From Diphasiastrum complanatum (taxonomy: Eukaryota > Streptophyta > Lycopodiopsida > Lycopodiales > Lycopodiaceae), in assembly GCA_029204225.1 (NCBI GenBank), contig CM055108.1, positions 334,217-398,216 of the forward strand: a DNA stretch of 64,000 bases, given 5' to 3'. The notes below the pieces were generated by a model, which was given only the letters and a program-made list of their open reading frames with translations, did not search any database and had not been told where the DNA came from. Numbering within the stretch: the first letter of the stretch is position 1; each line of letters starts with the position of its first letter. Positions 1-10,433 of the stretch are shown piece by piece. The position numbers and the translations under genes were made by a program.

Positions 1-2
1 AC

Positions 3-1739
3 ATAGTTGCAGAAATTGAAGAGAGACCTCTCACACTTCAAGAGCAACAAAGGTTTGATAAGAAGGCCAAAAGGGCTCTTCATATCATTAAAATGAATGT
101 TACAAATGAACTTCTCAAGGAAGTTGGAAAGTGTCAAAGTGCAAGTGAGGCATGGAATGCCTTAAAGAAGCTCTTTGAATCAAAGTCCACATCTAGGGTA
201 TTGACCCTAAGGAGACAAATATTTTCTAGTAGGCAAAGAGAGGGTGAAAGTGCTCATGCATTTATCTTGAGAGTTAAGTCCCTAAGTGATGATTTAGCAT
301 GCATTGATGAGAACATAAAAGATGGTGAAATAGTCCAAGTTATGTTGAATGGTTTGCTAAATGAACATGCTAACCTTGTGCAAAGTTTTGCCATTCAAAG
401 AGTCTTGCCAAGTGTGGTTGACTTGCAAGAAATCTTATTGGCTGAAGAACATAGGTTGCAATCAAAGCTTGATGGTGCATCCTTGCAAGGTGGAGGTGAA
501 GAGGCTTTCTTCACAAAAGGCAAATTCAAGGGCAAAGGTAAAGGCAAAGGGAAATGGTCCAAAGGTGGTAACTTTGATCATGATGATCACTCTTCCTCTT
601 CCTCTTCTACTAAGAACAATAAGTCAAAGTTCAAGTGCTTTTATTGTGGGATAAAAGGTCATTTTGCAAATGAATGTTATAAGAAGAAAAGAGAGCAAGG
701 AGAGAGGCAAGGAAATCTTACAATAGATGAGGAAGAACATAACACATGTGAATCACTTGTTATGACTTCAAGTTTGTTAGCCAACATAGATGATAATGAT
801 CCTTGGTGGATTGATAGTGGAGCCTCATCTCACATGACAAGACATAAGGAATACTTTACATCCTTATTGTCTTATGAGGGAGAAGGTAACATCATCTACA
901 CTGCAAATGATGGTCAATGTGACATCAAAGGCATAGGCACTATTCCTATTTCCCTTTCAACAAATAGGAAAGCAAATCTTGAAAATGTTTTGTACATTCC
1001 TTCAGTCACTAAGAATTTGCTTAGTGTAAGTCAAATGATTGACAAAGGACTTGATGTGGAGTTCATTGGAGATGCATGTTTGATAAGTAAATGTGGATCC
1101 TTGATTGCTCAAGGTAGGAGGCATGGTAAACTTTTCAAGCTTGATGCATGTGTGATCTCTAATCATGAAGGATGTATGGCTAGGGAGCAATTGACAAACC
1201 AAGAAGTTTGGCACAAGAGGTTGGGCCATCCCAACTTCAAATCTTTGGAGGTAATGGCAAAGAAAGAGCTTGTTCTTGGTCTCCCTAAAAGTCTTGTTGC
1301 AAACAATAGTGTTTGTGAACATTGTGCCTTGTCCAAATCTCATAGACTTGCTTATTCTAGATCTACTTCTAGATCTAAAGAAGCTTTTCAACTTGTGCAT
1401 TCTGATATTCATTCTTCTAGTACAACTAGCAATGGTGGGGCAAAGATGTATGCAACTTTCATTGATGACTTTAGTAGGTATACTTGGATCTATCTTCTTA
1501 AAAGTAAGGATGAAGTGTTTGCTGCATTTGTCAAGTTCAAGAATGAAATGGAAAACCAATTCAATACAAAGATCAAATGCTTAAGATCTGATAATGGAGG
1601 GGAATACACCTCAAATAGGTTCAAAGACTTTTGTATAGCACATGGGATTAAGAGGAGATGTCTAGTCCTAGGACTCCACAACAGAATGGAGTGGCCGAGA
1701 GGAAGAATAGAACCCTTTGTGAATGTGCCAAGGCAATGA
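3..1739 (+). CDS. Element A gag, protease and N-terminal integrase (frameshifted)
   Basis: Open from the window edge; the first internal Met is at 93. Counting from it: a gag (UBN2-like) domain at about 1-125, a basic Gly/Lys stretch at 140-160, a CCHC zinc knuckle (CFYCGIKGHFANEC) near 182-195, the copia protease motif DSGA near 241, the GAG-pre-integrase zinc motif (WHKRLGHPN, later CEHC) from 373, and the first two integrase acidic residues (HSDIHS near 438, RSDNGGEY near 500). The frame is lost near 1652-1656, apparently by loss of one G in a run of purines, and the last 25 or so residues are out-of-frame. Integrase resumes in the overlapping +2 frame. Copia elements normally encode everything in one ORF, so this reads as a mutation, not programmed frameshifting. 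Confidence 0.92.
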   Translation: MVAEIEERPLTLQEQQRFDKKAKRALHIIKMNVTNELLKEVGKCQSASEAWNALKKLFESKSTSRVLTLRRQIFSSRQREGESAHAFILRVKSLSDDLACIDENIKDGEIVQVMLNGLLNEHANLVQSFAIQRVLPSVVDLQEILLAEEHRLQSKLDGASLQGGGEEAFFTKGKFKGKGKGKGKWSKGGNFDHDDHSSSSSSTKNNKSKFKCFYCGIKGHFANECYKKKREQGERQGNLTIDEEEHNTCESLVMTSSLLANIDDNDPWWIDSGASSHMTRHKEYFTSLLSYEGEGNIIYTANDGQCDIKGIGTIPISLSTNRKANLENVLYIPSVTKNLLSVSQMIDKGLDVEFIGDACLISKCGSLIAQGRRHGKLFKLDACVISNHEGCMAREQLTNQEVWHKRLGHPNFKSLEVMAKKELVLGLPKSLVANNSVCEHCALSKSHRLAYSRSTSRSKEAFQLVHSDIHSSSTTSNGGAKMYATFIDDFSRYTWIYLLKSKDEVFAAFVKFKNEMENQFNTKIKCLRSDNGGEYTSNRFKDFCIAHGIKRRCLVLGLHNRMEWPRGRIEPFVNVPRQ

Positions 1740-3841
1740 GACTACATGCTAATCTTGCTAAGTCTTTTTGGGGGGAAGCTTTAGCATGTGCTAACTATCT
1801 ATGTAATAGATGGACAAGTGCTTCCTTGGATGGTAAAACTCCTCATGAGGTTCTTTATGGTAGAAGGCCGAGTGTCAAGCATTGTAGGATCTTTGGATGT
1901 ACATGTTTTGTCAATATCACACTTGATGATAGAACTAAAGAAGATCCTTCATCAAAGAAGGGTGTGTTTGTTGGCTATAGTGAAGTAAGCAAGGCTTACA
2001 AAGTGTACATTCCTTCTACAAAGAAAGTTGTCATAAGTAGGGATGTCATCTTTCATGAAGAGAATGTTTCCAATGTTGTTGATGTTGATGTTGATGTGCC
2101 TACTAATCATCATGATGTGCAAGATGTCTTGGATGAAGATGGAGATGCCACTCCAAAGCAAACTTCAAGGAAGACTCAAAGGCAAAGGGCTAAGCCATCA
2201 AGGCTAACCTATGATGAAAAAGGAAAGCAAGTGGTGGACAACTCTAACCTTGCTTTTCTTACCTCTTTTGATGAACCAACTTGTGTAGGTGAAGCAATTC
2301 AAAAGAAGGAATGGATCCAAGCCATGGATCATGAGCATCAAGCACTCATCAAAAGCAACACATGGAGGTTGGTAAAGCTTCCAAAGGACAAGAAGGCAAT
2401 TGGTTGTAAGTGGATCTTCAAGATCAAGACAAATCAAGATGGATCAATCAACAAGTACAAGGCAAGGTTGGTGGCAAAGGGGTATGCTCAAGAATATGGT
2501 ATTGACTATGATGAGACCTTTGCACCCGTGGCAAAGATGGTAACTATTCGAATCCTAATCTCTCTTGCAACTCTTTATGATTGGGATATGTGGCAAATGG
2601 ATGTTACTAATGCCTTCTTGAATGGTGATCTTGAAGAAGATATTTACATGAAGCAACCCGAGGGCTATGTTTCACATGATGAGCCTAATCATGTGTGCTA
2701 TCTCCAAAAGAGTTTGTATGGGCTAAAGCAAGCACCAAGGAGTTGGTATGCTAAGCTCAATTCCTTCTTACTTTCTCAAAACTTTGTTATGAGTGAGTAT
2801 GATCATTCTCTCTACTTTAGATTGAATGAAAATGATATCACTTTACTTTTGATCTATGTTGATGACATTATCTTAAGTGGTGGTAACAATCTAGATATAG
2901 ATGAAATCAAGATGGCACTCAAAAGAGAGTTTGAAATTCAAGATCTTGGTAAACTTCATTATATCTTAGGAATAGAGATTATTAGAACTTCTAAATCTAC
3001 ATTCATATGTCAAGAAAAGTATGTTAACTCTATTCTAAAAAGGTTTCATATGGAAGATTGTAAAGTTGTTTCTACTCCTATGGAATCAAATGTAAAGCTA
3101 ACTACAAGAAGTAATGAAAGATCCTTCAAGGACATTACTCTCTATAGAAAGCTAATAGGATCTCTTATATGGTTAACCATCACAAGACCTGATCTAAGCT
3201 TTGTGGTTGGTAAACTAAGTCAATTTATGCAAGATCCTAGTGAGGCTCATTGGAAGCTAGGAAAGAGAGTACTTAGATACATCTCGGGATCTAGAGATTT
3301 TGGCATCTTGTATGGAGGTACTACACCTAACCTTTGTGGATTTTCAGATTCAGATTTTGCAGGTGATCAAATGGATAGGAAGTCAACAAGTGCCTTTGCA
3401 ATCTATCTTGGAGATGGAGTGGTCTCATGGCTATCAAAGAAGCAACCAACTATCTCTCTATCTTCCACCGAAGCCGAGTACAAGGCATTAACAACATGCA
3501 CCAAGGAGATTCTTTGGATCAAGAGGATGTTATTGGATCTTCACTTGCTGGAACCAGAGAAGACTCCAATCATACTTTGTGATAACCTTTCAGCCCAAAG
3601 CTTGGCAAGCAATCCTGTTTTTCATGCAAGGAGCAAGCACATTGAGATTGCTCACCATTTTGTGAGAGATCAAGTCATTGCCAAAGAGGTGGAGCTTCAA
3701 CATGTCTCTTCAAAGGAGTGTGTGGCTGATATCTTCACCAAACCATTGGGAAAGGACCTATATTTAATGCATAGATCTAATCTTGGAATTTGCTCAAAGA
3801 CTATGTTGAAACTAGCATCCAATGTTGAAGAGGGAGTGTGA
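1658..3841 (+). CDS. Element A integrase C-terminus, reverse transcriptase, RNase H
   Basis: Continues the pol of the overlapping upstream ORF. The ATG at 1658 is incidental, the codon just after the frameshift. The third integrase catalytic Glu is in PQQNGVAERKN (residues 7-17). Reverse transcriptase follows with AFLNGDLEEDIYM, LYGLKQAPRSWY and the catalytic YVDD near residue 400. RNase H has SDSDFAGDQMDRKSTSA and LSSTEAEYKAL, and the C-terminus has ADIFTKPLG. The RT-RNase H part is uninterrupted. The stop codon overlaps the start of the 3' LTR, as is usual for compact copia elements. Confidence 0.93.
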   Translation: MSSPRTPQQNGVAERKNRTLCECAKAMRLHANLAKSFWGEALACANYLCNRWTSASLDGKTPHEVLYGRRPSVKHCRIFGCTCFVNITLDDRTKEDPSSKKGVFVGYSEVSKAYKVYIPSTKKVVISRDVIFHEENVSNVVDVDVDVPTNHHDVQDVLDEDGDATPKQTSRKTQRQRAKPSRLTYDEKGKQVVDNSNLAFLTSFDEPTCVGEAIQKKEWIQAMDHEHQALIKSNTWRLVKLPKDKKAIGCKWIFKIKTNQDGSINKYKARLVAKGYAQEYGIDYDETFAPVAKMVTIRILISLATLYDWDMWQMDVTNAFLNGDLEEDIYMKQPEGYVSHDEPNHVCYLQKSLYGLKQAPRSWYAKLNSFLLSQNFVMSEYDHSLYFRLNENDITLLLIYVDDIILSGGNNLDIDEIKMALKREFEIQDLGKLHYILGIEIIRTSKSTFICQEKYVNSILKRFHMEDCKVVSTPMESNVKLTTRSNERSFKDITLYRKLIGSLIWLTITRPDLSFVVGKLSQFMQDPSEAHWKLGKRVLRYISGSRDFGILYGGTTPNLCGFSDSDFAGDQMDRKSTSAFAIYLGDGVVSWLSKKQPTISLSSTEAEYKALTTCTKEILWIKRMLLDLHLLEPEKTPIILCDNLSAQSLASNPVFHARSKHIEIAHHFVRDQVIAKEVELQHVSSKECVADIFTKPLGKDLYLMHRSNLGICSKTMLKLASNVEEGV

Positions 3842-4490
3842 AAATTGTCAACATTTCCTAGCTAGTTTGAGGCCTAAATTAGCTAAAATTGTAAATAGTT
3901 TTGGTTCTGGAGTTTTGCACGTGTGAACCAGGCCACAATGTTTTTATTTACTGTATTTTTTCAGTATGATGAAGTGTCAAACTTCATACCCTTCAAAATG
4001 AGACCATTTTGATGTATTTTGGTCATATAAGCCATTTTTAGCATTTTTCCTATATAGGGAATATCTAGGGTCAAGTACCTTCTAGAGAGAGGAGAGAGAG
4101 TCATCTTCCTCATCCATAAATAGTAGGGAAGTCGTGGAGAACAGGTTGGAGAAACCTTTTGTATGCTTCATTGAGATCAATAGATCATTGTCATTGTTTC
4201 TTCCTCCATTGAGAGCATTGTTGTGTGTATTGTCTTCAAGCTATTGTGTATGATCTTAGGTGCTTTCCAAAAGTGGTAGGCTGATGTATTATGGACTGTA
4301 TAATGCTATTTTGGGCCGCACTTGATGTTTATGGAAGTTTCCATTTGTGATAAATGCTTTTTGATCAAGTTCTTTGCATTCTAGGTAGCATAGAATGTGT
4401 TGCCAATTCCTAGCTTATGTAGTTTGGAGTGCAAGCATTCAAGCCAATGATCTTGGAGTTTAGATCCACTTAGGATCTGTATTTTTCACA
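3837..4490 (+). repeat. 3' LTR of element A
   Basis: About 654 bp. It begins TGTGAAAATTG right after the purine-rich GAAGAGGGAG polypurine tract (about 3825-3836) and ends ATTTTTCACA, giving matching inverted ends. A TATA-like CTATATAGG lies at about 4050-4058, as expected of an LTR promoter, and a G-box-like CACGTGTGAA is near 3918. Unrelated minus-strand pol sequence starts straight after 4490. Exact ends are inferred from the inverted termini, since the 5' LTR is not available. Confidence 0.85.
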
Positions 4491-5285
4491 TTTCATGTAT
4501 TTCCAAATCTGCTATAGCAGCAAATGATAATAAAAGTCGAATAGAAGAATGCTTGGCTACTGGACTGAAGGTCTCAGTGTAATCGACAAGTCGAGCTTTC
4601 CTTCTATCGATGCTTCTGTCTGCTTTGTACTTGACTTTGAAAATCTATTTGCAATCAACTATGTTTCTGCTAGCAGGTAATTTGACCATCGTCCATGTCT
4701 GGTTCTTTATAAGAGATGAGTACTCTTTATCCATAGCTTCTTTTCAGAGATCGAAATCGGGCTGACTGAGTGCCTCTTCGACAGTAGTCGGCTCCTGAAC
4801 AAGATAGGCTGCAGACTCGTCAATATAATTGATAGGTGGTCTGCTAGTTCTTGATGATCTTTTGGAAAATAGAGAAAGTTGATCACTTTCATCATGTTGT
4901 AGTTGCTGAACTGCAACATCATCATCTTCGGATTCATCATTGATATCTTGTTTGTCGAAAGTAGATGAGCTTGGACCTTTGATAGGAATAGTCTATTGAG
5001 GAATTGGAAATTTCAATGTGTCGGATGAAACCGAAGAGTCAGATATATCGGCTTTGTCTTTTTCCTTGAGGTCGATAAACTGATCTTTGATGAAAATCAC
5101 ATCCCGACTAATGAATATCTTTGACTCGATAGAATCGAACAACTTATAGGCTTGATCTGAAGTAGTGTAGCTGATGAAAATACATTTGATGCTCTAGAAG
5201 TTGAGCTTCTTCCTGAGATCATCAGGAATCTACGCATAAGCAGTACATCCAAAAACTTGTAAGTTTGATAAAGAAAGTTTGCTAT
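4491..5285 (-). pseudogene. Copia fragment P: integrase C-terminus to RT N-terminus
   Basis: Minus-strand translation, with frame changes and stops, reads from the end of integrase (SNLQVFGCTAYA near 5250) through the linker (RTSRPPINYIDES near 4850) into the start of RT (KEAMDKEYSSLIKNQTW near 4720, then [14 protein letters not shown] near 4560). It is cut on the left by element A's LTR and on the right by element B's LTR. Its upstream half is not found to the right of element B, so B's right flank is not the original partner. It is close to but distinct from the D family. Confidence 0.8.
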
Positions 5286-6105
5286 TGTGGAAAAAGTACA
5301 AAATGGACCAAGAGTGGATCCTAATCTGATCCTCAAGAGGAATTGGATGTTATATTTACTTGATCTATCAATCTACTTGCGATTAAATCAATCTAGATCA
5401 ATTCTAGGCATAAAATCCTAACAAGAACAATCATTAATGAAGGTAGATGTACTTTCTAGTTTCACACGTTTGAAACTTTGTCTGAGTACGGACTCCAACC
5501 TGAAAATCAAGTACACTATGATAGAACCTCAAAACAATCAAAACAAATGTAGACAAATGGAGAGAATCACCCAAAATTGCTTCCAAAATCAAGATTGATG
5601 TCTCACATTGATTATGGCCAAATATGCCTCTATATATACACTTCTTGGAGCTTGAGGTACTGATAATGCATCAGATCTCACACGTGTGAGGATGCCTTGT
5701 CATCATCATGTAATTTTGACACTTGGGTCAAACTTTTCATTTTGGGCATTTTTGGTCCAATTTCCTACTATATGGAAATCTTTATAGAAATCTTTTAGAA
5801 GTAAAAAGTCACCTAATTCAGCTATTTCCACACGTGTGAGATGTCCTCTACACATGGGATGTGAGACCTATTCAAAGTATTTAGCTCATGCAATCAATAG
5901 ATTGATGCCATGTGCCATATCTCTAGAAAACTAGTTTCTGGCCAATTTAGCCACTAGAACTTGAATTAAATCATATGTACAACATGTATGATTATGGTAC
6001 ATGACAAGTACACTAGTTTCACACGTGGAAATAGGCTCCACACATGTGTGTTTGTCCTATATACAAGATTTTTGGCCTGTACCAAGCTTATTTGCATTTT
6101 TCACA
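5286..6105 (-). repeat. 3' LTR of element B
   Basis: About 820 bp, from TGTGGAAAAAG at 5286 to TTTTTCACA at 6105 as written on the + strand. It aligns by eye along its whole length with 12745-13574. The polypurine tract lies just right of it (minus-strand GATTTTTGAGGAG). A TATA-like TATATATA is at about 5631. It contains repeated CACACGTGTG palindromes, for example CTCACACGTGTGAG at 5677-5690. Confidence 0.9.
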
Positions 6106-6117
6106 CTCCTCAAAAAT

Positions 6118-6657
6118 CTAGCTTGGTAAATCTAGCATAGATCTATCTATCACTTTAAGAGCCAATCTTAATTTTACAAATGGATCTTTAGGCAATGCCT
6201 TGGTGAGTATATCAACAATGCAATCTGATGATGAAATATGAATAAGCTTGATCTCCTTTGCTTGCACTTTCTCCCTCACGAAATGATGTGAAATCTCAAT
6301 GTGCTTTGTTTGAGCATGGAAGACTGGATTGTTTGCAAGTTGTTGAGCTGCTTGATTGTCACAATATATGCATGGAATGTCTTCATCCTTGATCACATGT
6401 AGCTCCTCCAAAAGCCTTTTAAGCCAAAGAACCCCCTTTGTTGTTGTTGTCATAGCTTTACACTCAGATTTCGTTGATGAAAGAGAGATGGTATCTTGCT
6501 TTTTGGAAAGCCAAGATATAGCTCCCTCACATAAGAATGTAGCAAATGCACTTATGGATCTTCTATCCATCTTGTCACCCGCAAAACTTGAGTCCAAATA
6601 TGCTCTTAAACAAATATTAGTCCTTTCATAAACTATGCCAAAGTCTTTTGTAGCCAA
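6118..6657 (-). CDS. Element B RNase H
   Basis: 179-aa minus ORF with the copia RNase H signatures: DSSFAGDKMDRRS near the N-terminus, SWLSKKQDTISLSSTKSE, CDNQAAQQLANNPVFHA, KHIEISHHFVREKVQAKEI and DILTKALPKDP. It ends 12 bp before the LTR. The stretch 6658-6687 has lost frame with the RT ORF upstream, so this is the C-terminal part of a broken pol and not a gene of its own. Confidence 0.88.
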   Translation of the reverse strand: MATKDFGIVYERTNICLRAYLDSSFAGDKMDRRSISAFATFLCEGAISWLSKKQDTISLSSTKSECKAMTTTTKGVLWLKRLLEELHVIKDEDIPCIYCDNQAAQQLANNPVFHAQTKHIEISHHFVREKVQAKEIKLIHISSSDCIVDILTKALPKDPFVKLRLALKVIDRSMLDLPS

Positions 6658-6687
6658 GATGTACCTTAACGTCCTTTTTGCTCCTTT

Positions 6688-7805
6688 TCAATGACATATT
6701 AATGGACTTTGCATGTATTGACTCAATTTGCCAACACAAAAACTAAGATTTGGTCTAGTGATGGTTAAGTATATCAAGGAACCAATAAGCATTCTATAGG
6801 TATTGATGTCCTCAAAGGATGCTTCATCACTTTCCTTAGAAACTTTTACACTTAGTTCCATGGGAGTTTCAACTCTTTTACAATCAATCATGCCAAATTT
6901 TGCTAAGATTGATCTAGCATACTTAGATTGACATATGAAAGTAAAATCATTACTTCTAGTGACTTCTATTCCAAGTATAACTTTAAGAAGTCCTAGATCT
7001 ACCATTCTAAATTCACTAGAAAAGGAAATTTCTACATTTTTGATGCCATCTAGATCATTTCCTGTGAGTATAATGTCATCAACATATAAAACTAAGATAA
7101 TGATCTTCCCATCATTACATTTGTAGTACAATGATGGTTCATAAGAATTTACAACAAATCTAATGGAAATAAGATAGGAATGCAACCTAGAGTACCATGC
7201 TCTTGGTGCTTGCTTGAGTCCATAAAGAGTCTTCTTCAAGAAACACACCTTGTCTTCTTCTCCATCTTTGATGAGGCCCTCGGGTTGGCACATGTAGATA
7301 TCCTCTTCCAAGAATCCATTCAAGAAAGCATTTGTCACATCAAGTTGGAAGTGCTCCCATTTGAAAGAAGTTGCAAGACATATGATTAATCTAATGGTCA
7401 CAAGCTTTGCAACATGTGCAAAGGTTTCATCATAATCTATGCCTTTGAATTGCAAAAAACCTTTTGCTACAAGTCTAGCTTTATACTTATGAGTGGAACC
7501 ATCTTGATTATATTTCAATCTATATATCCATTTACAAGTAAGAGGCTTCTTTCCATAAGGTAGATCAACAAGCTTCCAAGTTTGATTTTCGGTTAGTGCA
7601 TCAAACTCTACTTGCATAGCTTTCCTCTAATATTGAGACTTATTTGCTTCCTCAGAACTAGTTGGTTCTTCAAGCATAGTAGTCAAGAAAGTATAAGAGT
7701 TGAGTAGTTGAGAATCTTCCCTTTGCTCCCCTTTGTCACTATAAGTGAGCCTTGATGGCTCATCCCTTGTTCAAGGAAGCACAACTTCACGCTCCGGAAG
7801 AGGAG
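6688..7805 (-). CDS. Element B reverse transcriptase
   Basis: The 309-aa ORF (7617-6688) holds a full copia RT: ENQTWKLVDLPYGKKPL, KYKARLVAKGF, AFLNGFLEEDIYM, LYGLKQAPRAWYS, catalytic YVDD in ILVLYVDDIILTG, then GSLIYLTITRPNLSFCV. Upstream (7618-7805) the same protein continues through one stop with EPSRLTY and FLTTMLEEPTSSEEA, the integrase-RT linker also seen in A and G. Beyond 7805 the element breaks off into an unrelated LTR, so integrase and protease are missing. Confidence 0.9.
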
Positions 7806-7817
7806 CTTAAACCTGAC

Positions 7818-8407
7818 TGATGTACAATCTGTATAGATGTCGTTGTACATTATTTCACGACCAAGTACATAGTTCAGATTAAACTAGTCGTGTAATTATA
7901 GATTAGTTAAAACGATTCTTATAACAAACAAGAACGATGTGTATAAATACATCTCCAGCTCTCATTTAGGAACAAGCAAAAAGAGCGAAAGATCTATAAT
8001 CTATTTGTTGTTCTTGCTTCATTACAAGCATTGAATGTAATATACAAGCAACACTTCTTCATCGTCTATGTTATATGTGGATCTCTGTGTGTTGTGATTT
8101 CATTACGTCAATCTATTTGCTTCTTTAGCTCGTTCACTCAATCTGACAGATCACGGACGTCTATAACTCCTCTGCATCTATTTAGACGACTACTATCTTT
8201 GACGTCTGAGGAACAAGCCCAATCGTTCTGCATCATTATTCCGTGTTGAATCTTCTGATTGTAACAAATTGATAGTAACTCCAACACTCTTCGGTGGATG
8301 TGTTCAAAGTAATGTCTGAACATTTGTTTTTAACTGGTCGTACACATCGATTCAGGAGCTGTTCCGCACTATTTCTTCTTCCTCCCATTTTCGAATTTCA
8401 CCCAACA
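7818..8407 (+). repeat. Copia LTR Q (5' type)
   Basis: Starts about 7818-7821 (TGATGTACAATC), ends CACCCAACA at 8407, and is followed at once by an initiator-Met PBS. A TATA box (TATAAATA) lies at 7942-7949. No partner LTR was recognised and no coding region follows in this orientation, so it is a stranded 5' LTR plus leader inside element B. The left end is the less certain one. Confidence 0.75.
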
Positions 8408-8408
8408 T

Positions 8409-8420
8409 TGGTATCAGAGC
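8409..8420 (+). other. PBS of element Q
   Basis: TGGTATCAGAGC, complementary to the 3' end of plant initiator-Met tRNA, two bases after the LTR's CA end. A second near-copy, TGGTGTCAGAGCATTCTG, follows about 51 bp downstream (near 8460). Confidence 0.85.
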
Positions 8421-8690
8421 ATTCTGTTCTATCCTACTAGTGTTCACATTTCCATCAGTTGGTGTCAGAGCATTCTGTATATTATCTTAAAATGAGAAAG
8501 TAGGACTAACAAATGACCAGATATGAAGAGATATGGATCCAACCACAGACTTGGGTTCTAACGAATTCTAGATGAACCACCAAGTAATGGACAAATCCAC
8601 CAAATGAGGCAGTTACAATAGTTGATCCACAAATCAGTGAGCACGTTGTTGTATCACCTTTGTTGACTGAAGTAAAGGAAAGATAGATCT
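8421..8690 (+). other. Leader-like sequence after LTR Q
   Basis: Probable untranslated leader of the Q element. No gag reading was recognised. It breaks into a Ty3 fragment near 8690. Confidence 0.4.
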
Positions 8691-8845
8691 TGATCTTGAT
8701 GCCTCAAGTTTTTTATTTTGTTTATGGTCAAAATGTTGTTATGCCAATTTAATTTTGGTACCATCTTTGTGAATAGCAGCTACTGAATGACTAGATGAGG
8801 TGAAATCTTTGCAACTTCATCATGAAGCATTACATAAGCTTTGTG
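8691..8845 (+). pseudogene. Ty3/gypsy integrase C-terminal fragment
   Basis: Reads FVYGQNVVMPI and further integrase-tail residues, with frame breaks. The same DNA occurs at about 46678-46815 inside element J (FVYGQDVVMPIEFLVPSSR), so the two come from one Ty3 family. The (F/L)VYG..(A/V)V(M/L)PIEF motif is typical of the plant Ty3 integrase C-terminus. It directly adjoins hAT-like sequence. Confidence 0.75.
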
Positions 8846-9205
8846 AGATGTCAATCCATCCGTTGGACAATATGGAGTGTTGGGGATGATGACGAACTGA
8901 CACACATGAAGGGTGGTCTGATAGGTTGCAACGGAATAGAGGCCGTCACCCCCAATCAAAGAAAAACAATGATGAAACAGTTCAAAAATCGATGAATAAG
9001 GATCTTGGATTACTTTTTGACTAAGAATGCAGAGCAGTTCTGATTTGATTTAGATGTCAGAGCAGGTGTCAAAGACAACCATAAAGAATGCAAAAAGAAT
9101 AGGCATCTCAGATAGCTGTGCTATTCTCTATTTTTGATAGAAAGAAATGTAAATCGTTTAGGCATCTATGACAGCCATACAATTCTTCATTAATAGTTTT
9201 CTATG
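8846..9205 (-). repeat. hAT scrap joined to a truncated D-type LTR
   Basis: 8850-8877 matches 58031-58055 (TCCATCCGTTGGACAATATG), part of the hAT transposase remnant. From TGTTGGGGATGATG at 8878 the sequence matches the outer part of the D-family LTR: CAGGTGTCAAAGACAACCATA and the following tract also occur at 28455-28590, and more distantly at 36610-36680. The rest of that LTR is absent; at about 9200 the sequence joins the protease of element C. Confidence 0.7.
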
Positions 9206-10432
9206 CATCCGACCGTCAGCAACTTGTTTGTCGTCTTCTCGATCATACGACAAGTGTTGTCGTTGAACATAACTCGAATGCCTAGATTTGCCATCTTGGA
9301 GACAGATAGCAGATCTTTTTTGAGTAAAGGCACATAAAGTCCTTCTGGTAGCTTTGCTTGGCCTGACAGTGATCGTAGCTATAGAGAGCCGATGCCCTTG
9401 ACATCGTGTCTGCTTCCATCACCTAGAATTACTTGTTTTTGAGTTCGCGAAAGCTGATAAAGATCTTCTTGTTGCAGGTTATGCGGGATGTTGCTTCTGA
9501 ATTGATGAGTATCATGTTTAGAGTAGCTTGTCGAAGCTTCGTCGAGTATCGTGAAAGCCTTCGTCACCTCTTTCAGCATCCTTTGATAACTCTGCAACGG
9601 TTGTCTTTTCAGCTTTGATTTTTCTTTTTGGGTTGAATCTGCAGTCGTATGCAAAATGCCCTTTCTTCTTGCATTGCATGCAAGGTATTGCTGGATTGAA
9701 CCAGCATTTGTTGGTCGTATGGCCTGGTTTGTGTAAGTGATCGCAGGAAGAAGATTGTTGATTCAAGGATTTTGTCTTCTCAAATCTTGGCTTGTTTTTG
9801 TTCTTCTTCTTTCCTTTCGTGAAGAGATCTTTCTCTTGATCATTGCTTCCCTCTCCTTCGTCTCTATCTAGTAGACTCAGTGTGAGCATTCTCAGCAGCT
9901 GATAGGACGTCAGTAGAAATTTCATGAAGTACATCAGCTATTGTGGTGCTGGGACCTGGTGCTCCCGTCTTGATGCAACGAGTTGAGCGAAGATCGTTTT
10001 GATCTTCTCAACGTGCTGATCCAACTGGTTGCCATCCCACCGTACTGATTGCAACTGATTGTGAAGGTGCATGACTAAAGTTGCAGTCCTCACTTCATAC
10101 TTCTGCTTCAATCTTTCCCATGCTGCATGGCTGCTTTCACAGTCTTCAGTCTGCATGAGTAGATCTTCATTTATGGACGAAACGATAATCACCATTGCAC
10201 GCTCATCCTTTCTGATCCATTCAGCTCTCCTCATTTCTCCCTCTCGAGGCTGCACTCTGAGAGCTCAGTCACCGACCAAATGCCTTCACCCTTCAGGAGT
10301 GTTTTGATTTTGAATTTCTAGATTCTGTAATTTGTACCATCAAGACTGATTGCTACTCTGGTCTGGATTGTCGTAGCCATATTGTGTTGTCTGGAAAAAT
10401 CACTATTGGGATATCAGTAGTGATAACAGATC
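9206..10432 (-). pseudogene. Copia element C: gag and protease
   Basis: Read on the minus strand from 10255: a gag domain with ESSHAAWERLKQKYEVRTATL and LQSVRWDGNQLDQHVEKI, a break near 9936, a CCHC knuckle (CMQCKKKGHFAYDC) with a weaker knuckle before it, then the protease region (VILGDGSRHDVKGIGSL, 9379-9420) and a post-protease stretch (YVPLLKKDLLSVSKMANLGI, about 9240-9300). The gag start is not clean. The closest relative here is H1, which has ILDLGATSHF and GDRSRHQVNGIGSL. Integrase onwards is absent. Confidence 0.82.
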
Positions 10433-10433
10433 C

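Larger units (their letters stand above)
1..4490 (+). mobile_element. Ty1/copia element A, 5' part outside window
   Basis: The order gag, CCHC knuckle, protease, integrase, reverse transcriptase, RNase H defines Ty1/copia. The reading frame is open from base 3, so the window starts inside gag and the 5' LTR is not seen. The 3' end is clear: the pol stop overlaps an LTR with TGTGAAAA/TTTTTCACA ends at 3837-4490. The next bases (TTTCA, 4491-4495) would be one target-site copy; the other lies outside the window. The element interrupts minus-strand copia fragment P, whose RT reading stops exactly at 4491, so A is younger than P. It is the best preserved element here, with only one coding break noticed. 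Confidence 0.93.

Noticed and set aside
1640-1740. Programmed frameshift between the two ORFs of element A
   Set aside because: The overlap lies inside the integrase catalytic core, other copies here have it in one frame, and no slippery site is seen; a one-base loss is simpler.
5286-6105. A CRISPR-like or satellite array from repeated CACACGTGTG
   Set aside because: Spacing is irregular and the copies are in LTR positions; this is plant nuclear DNA.
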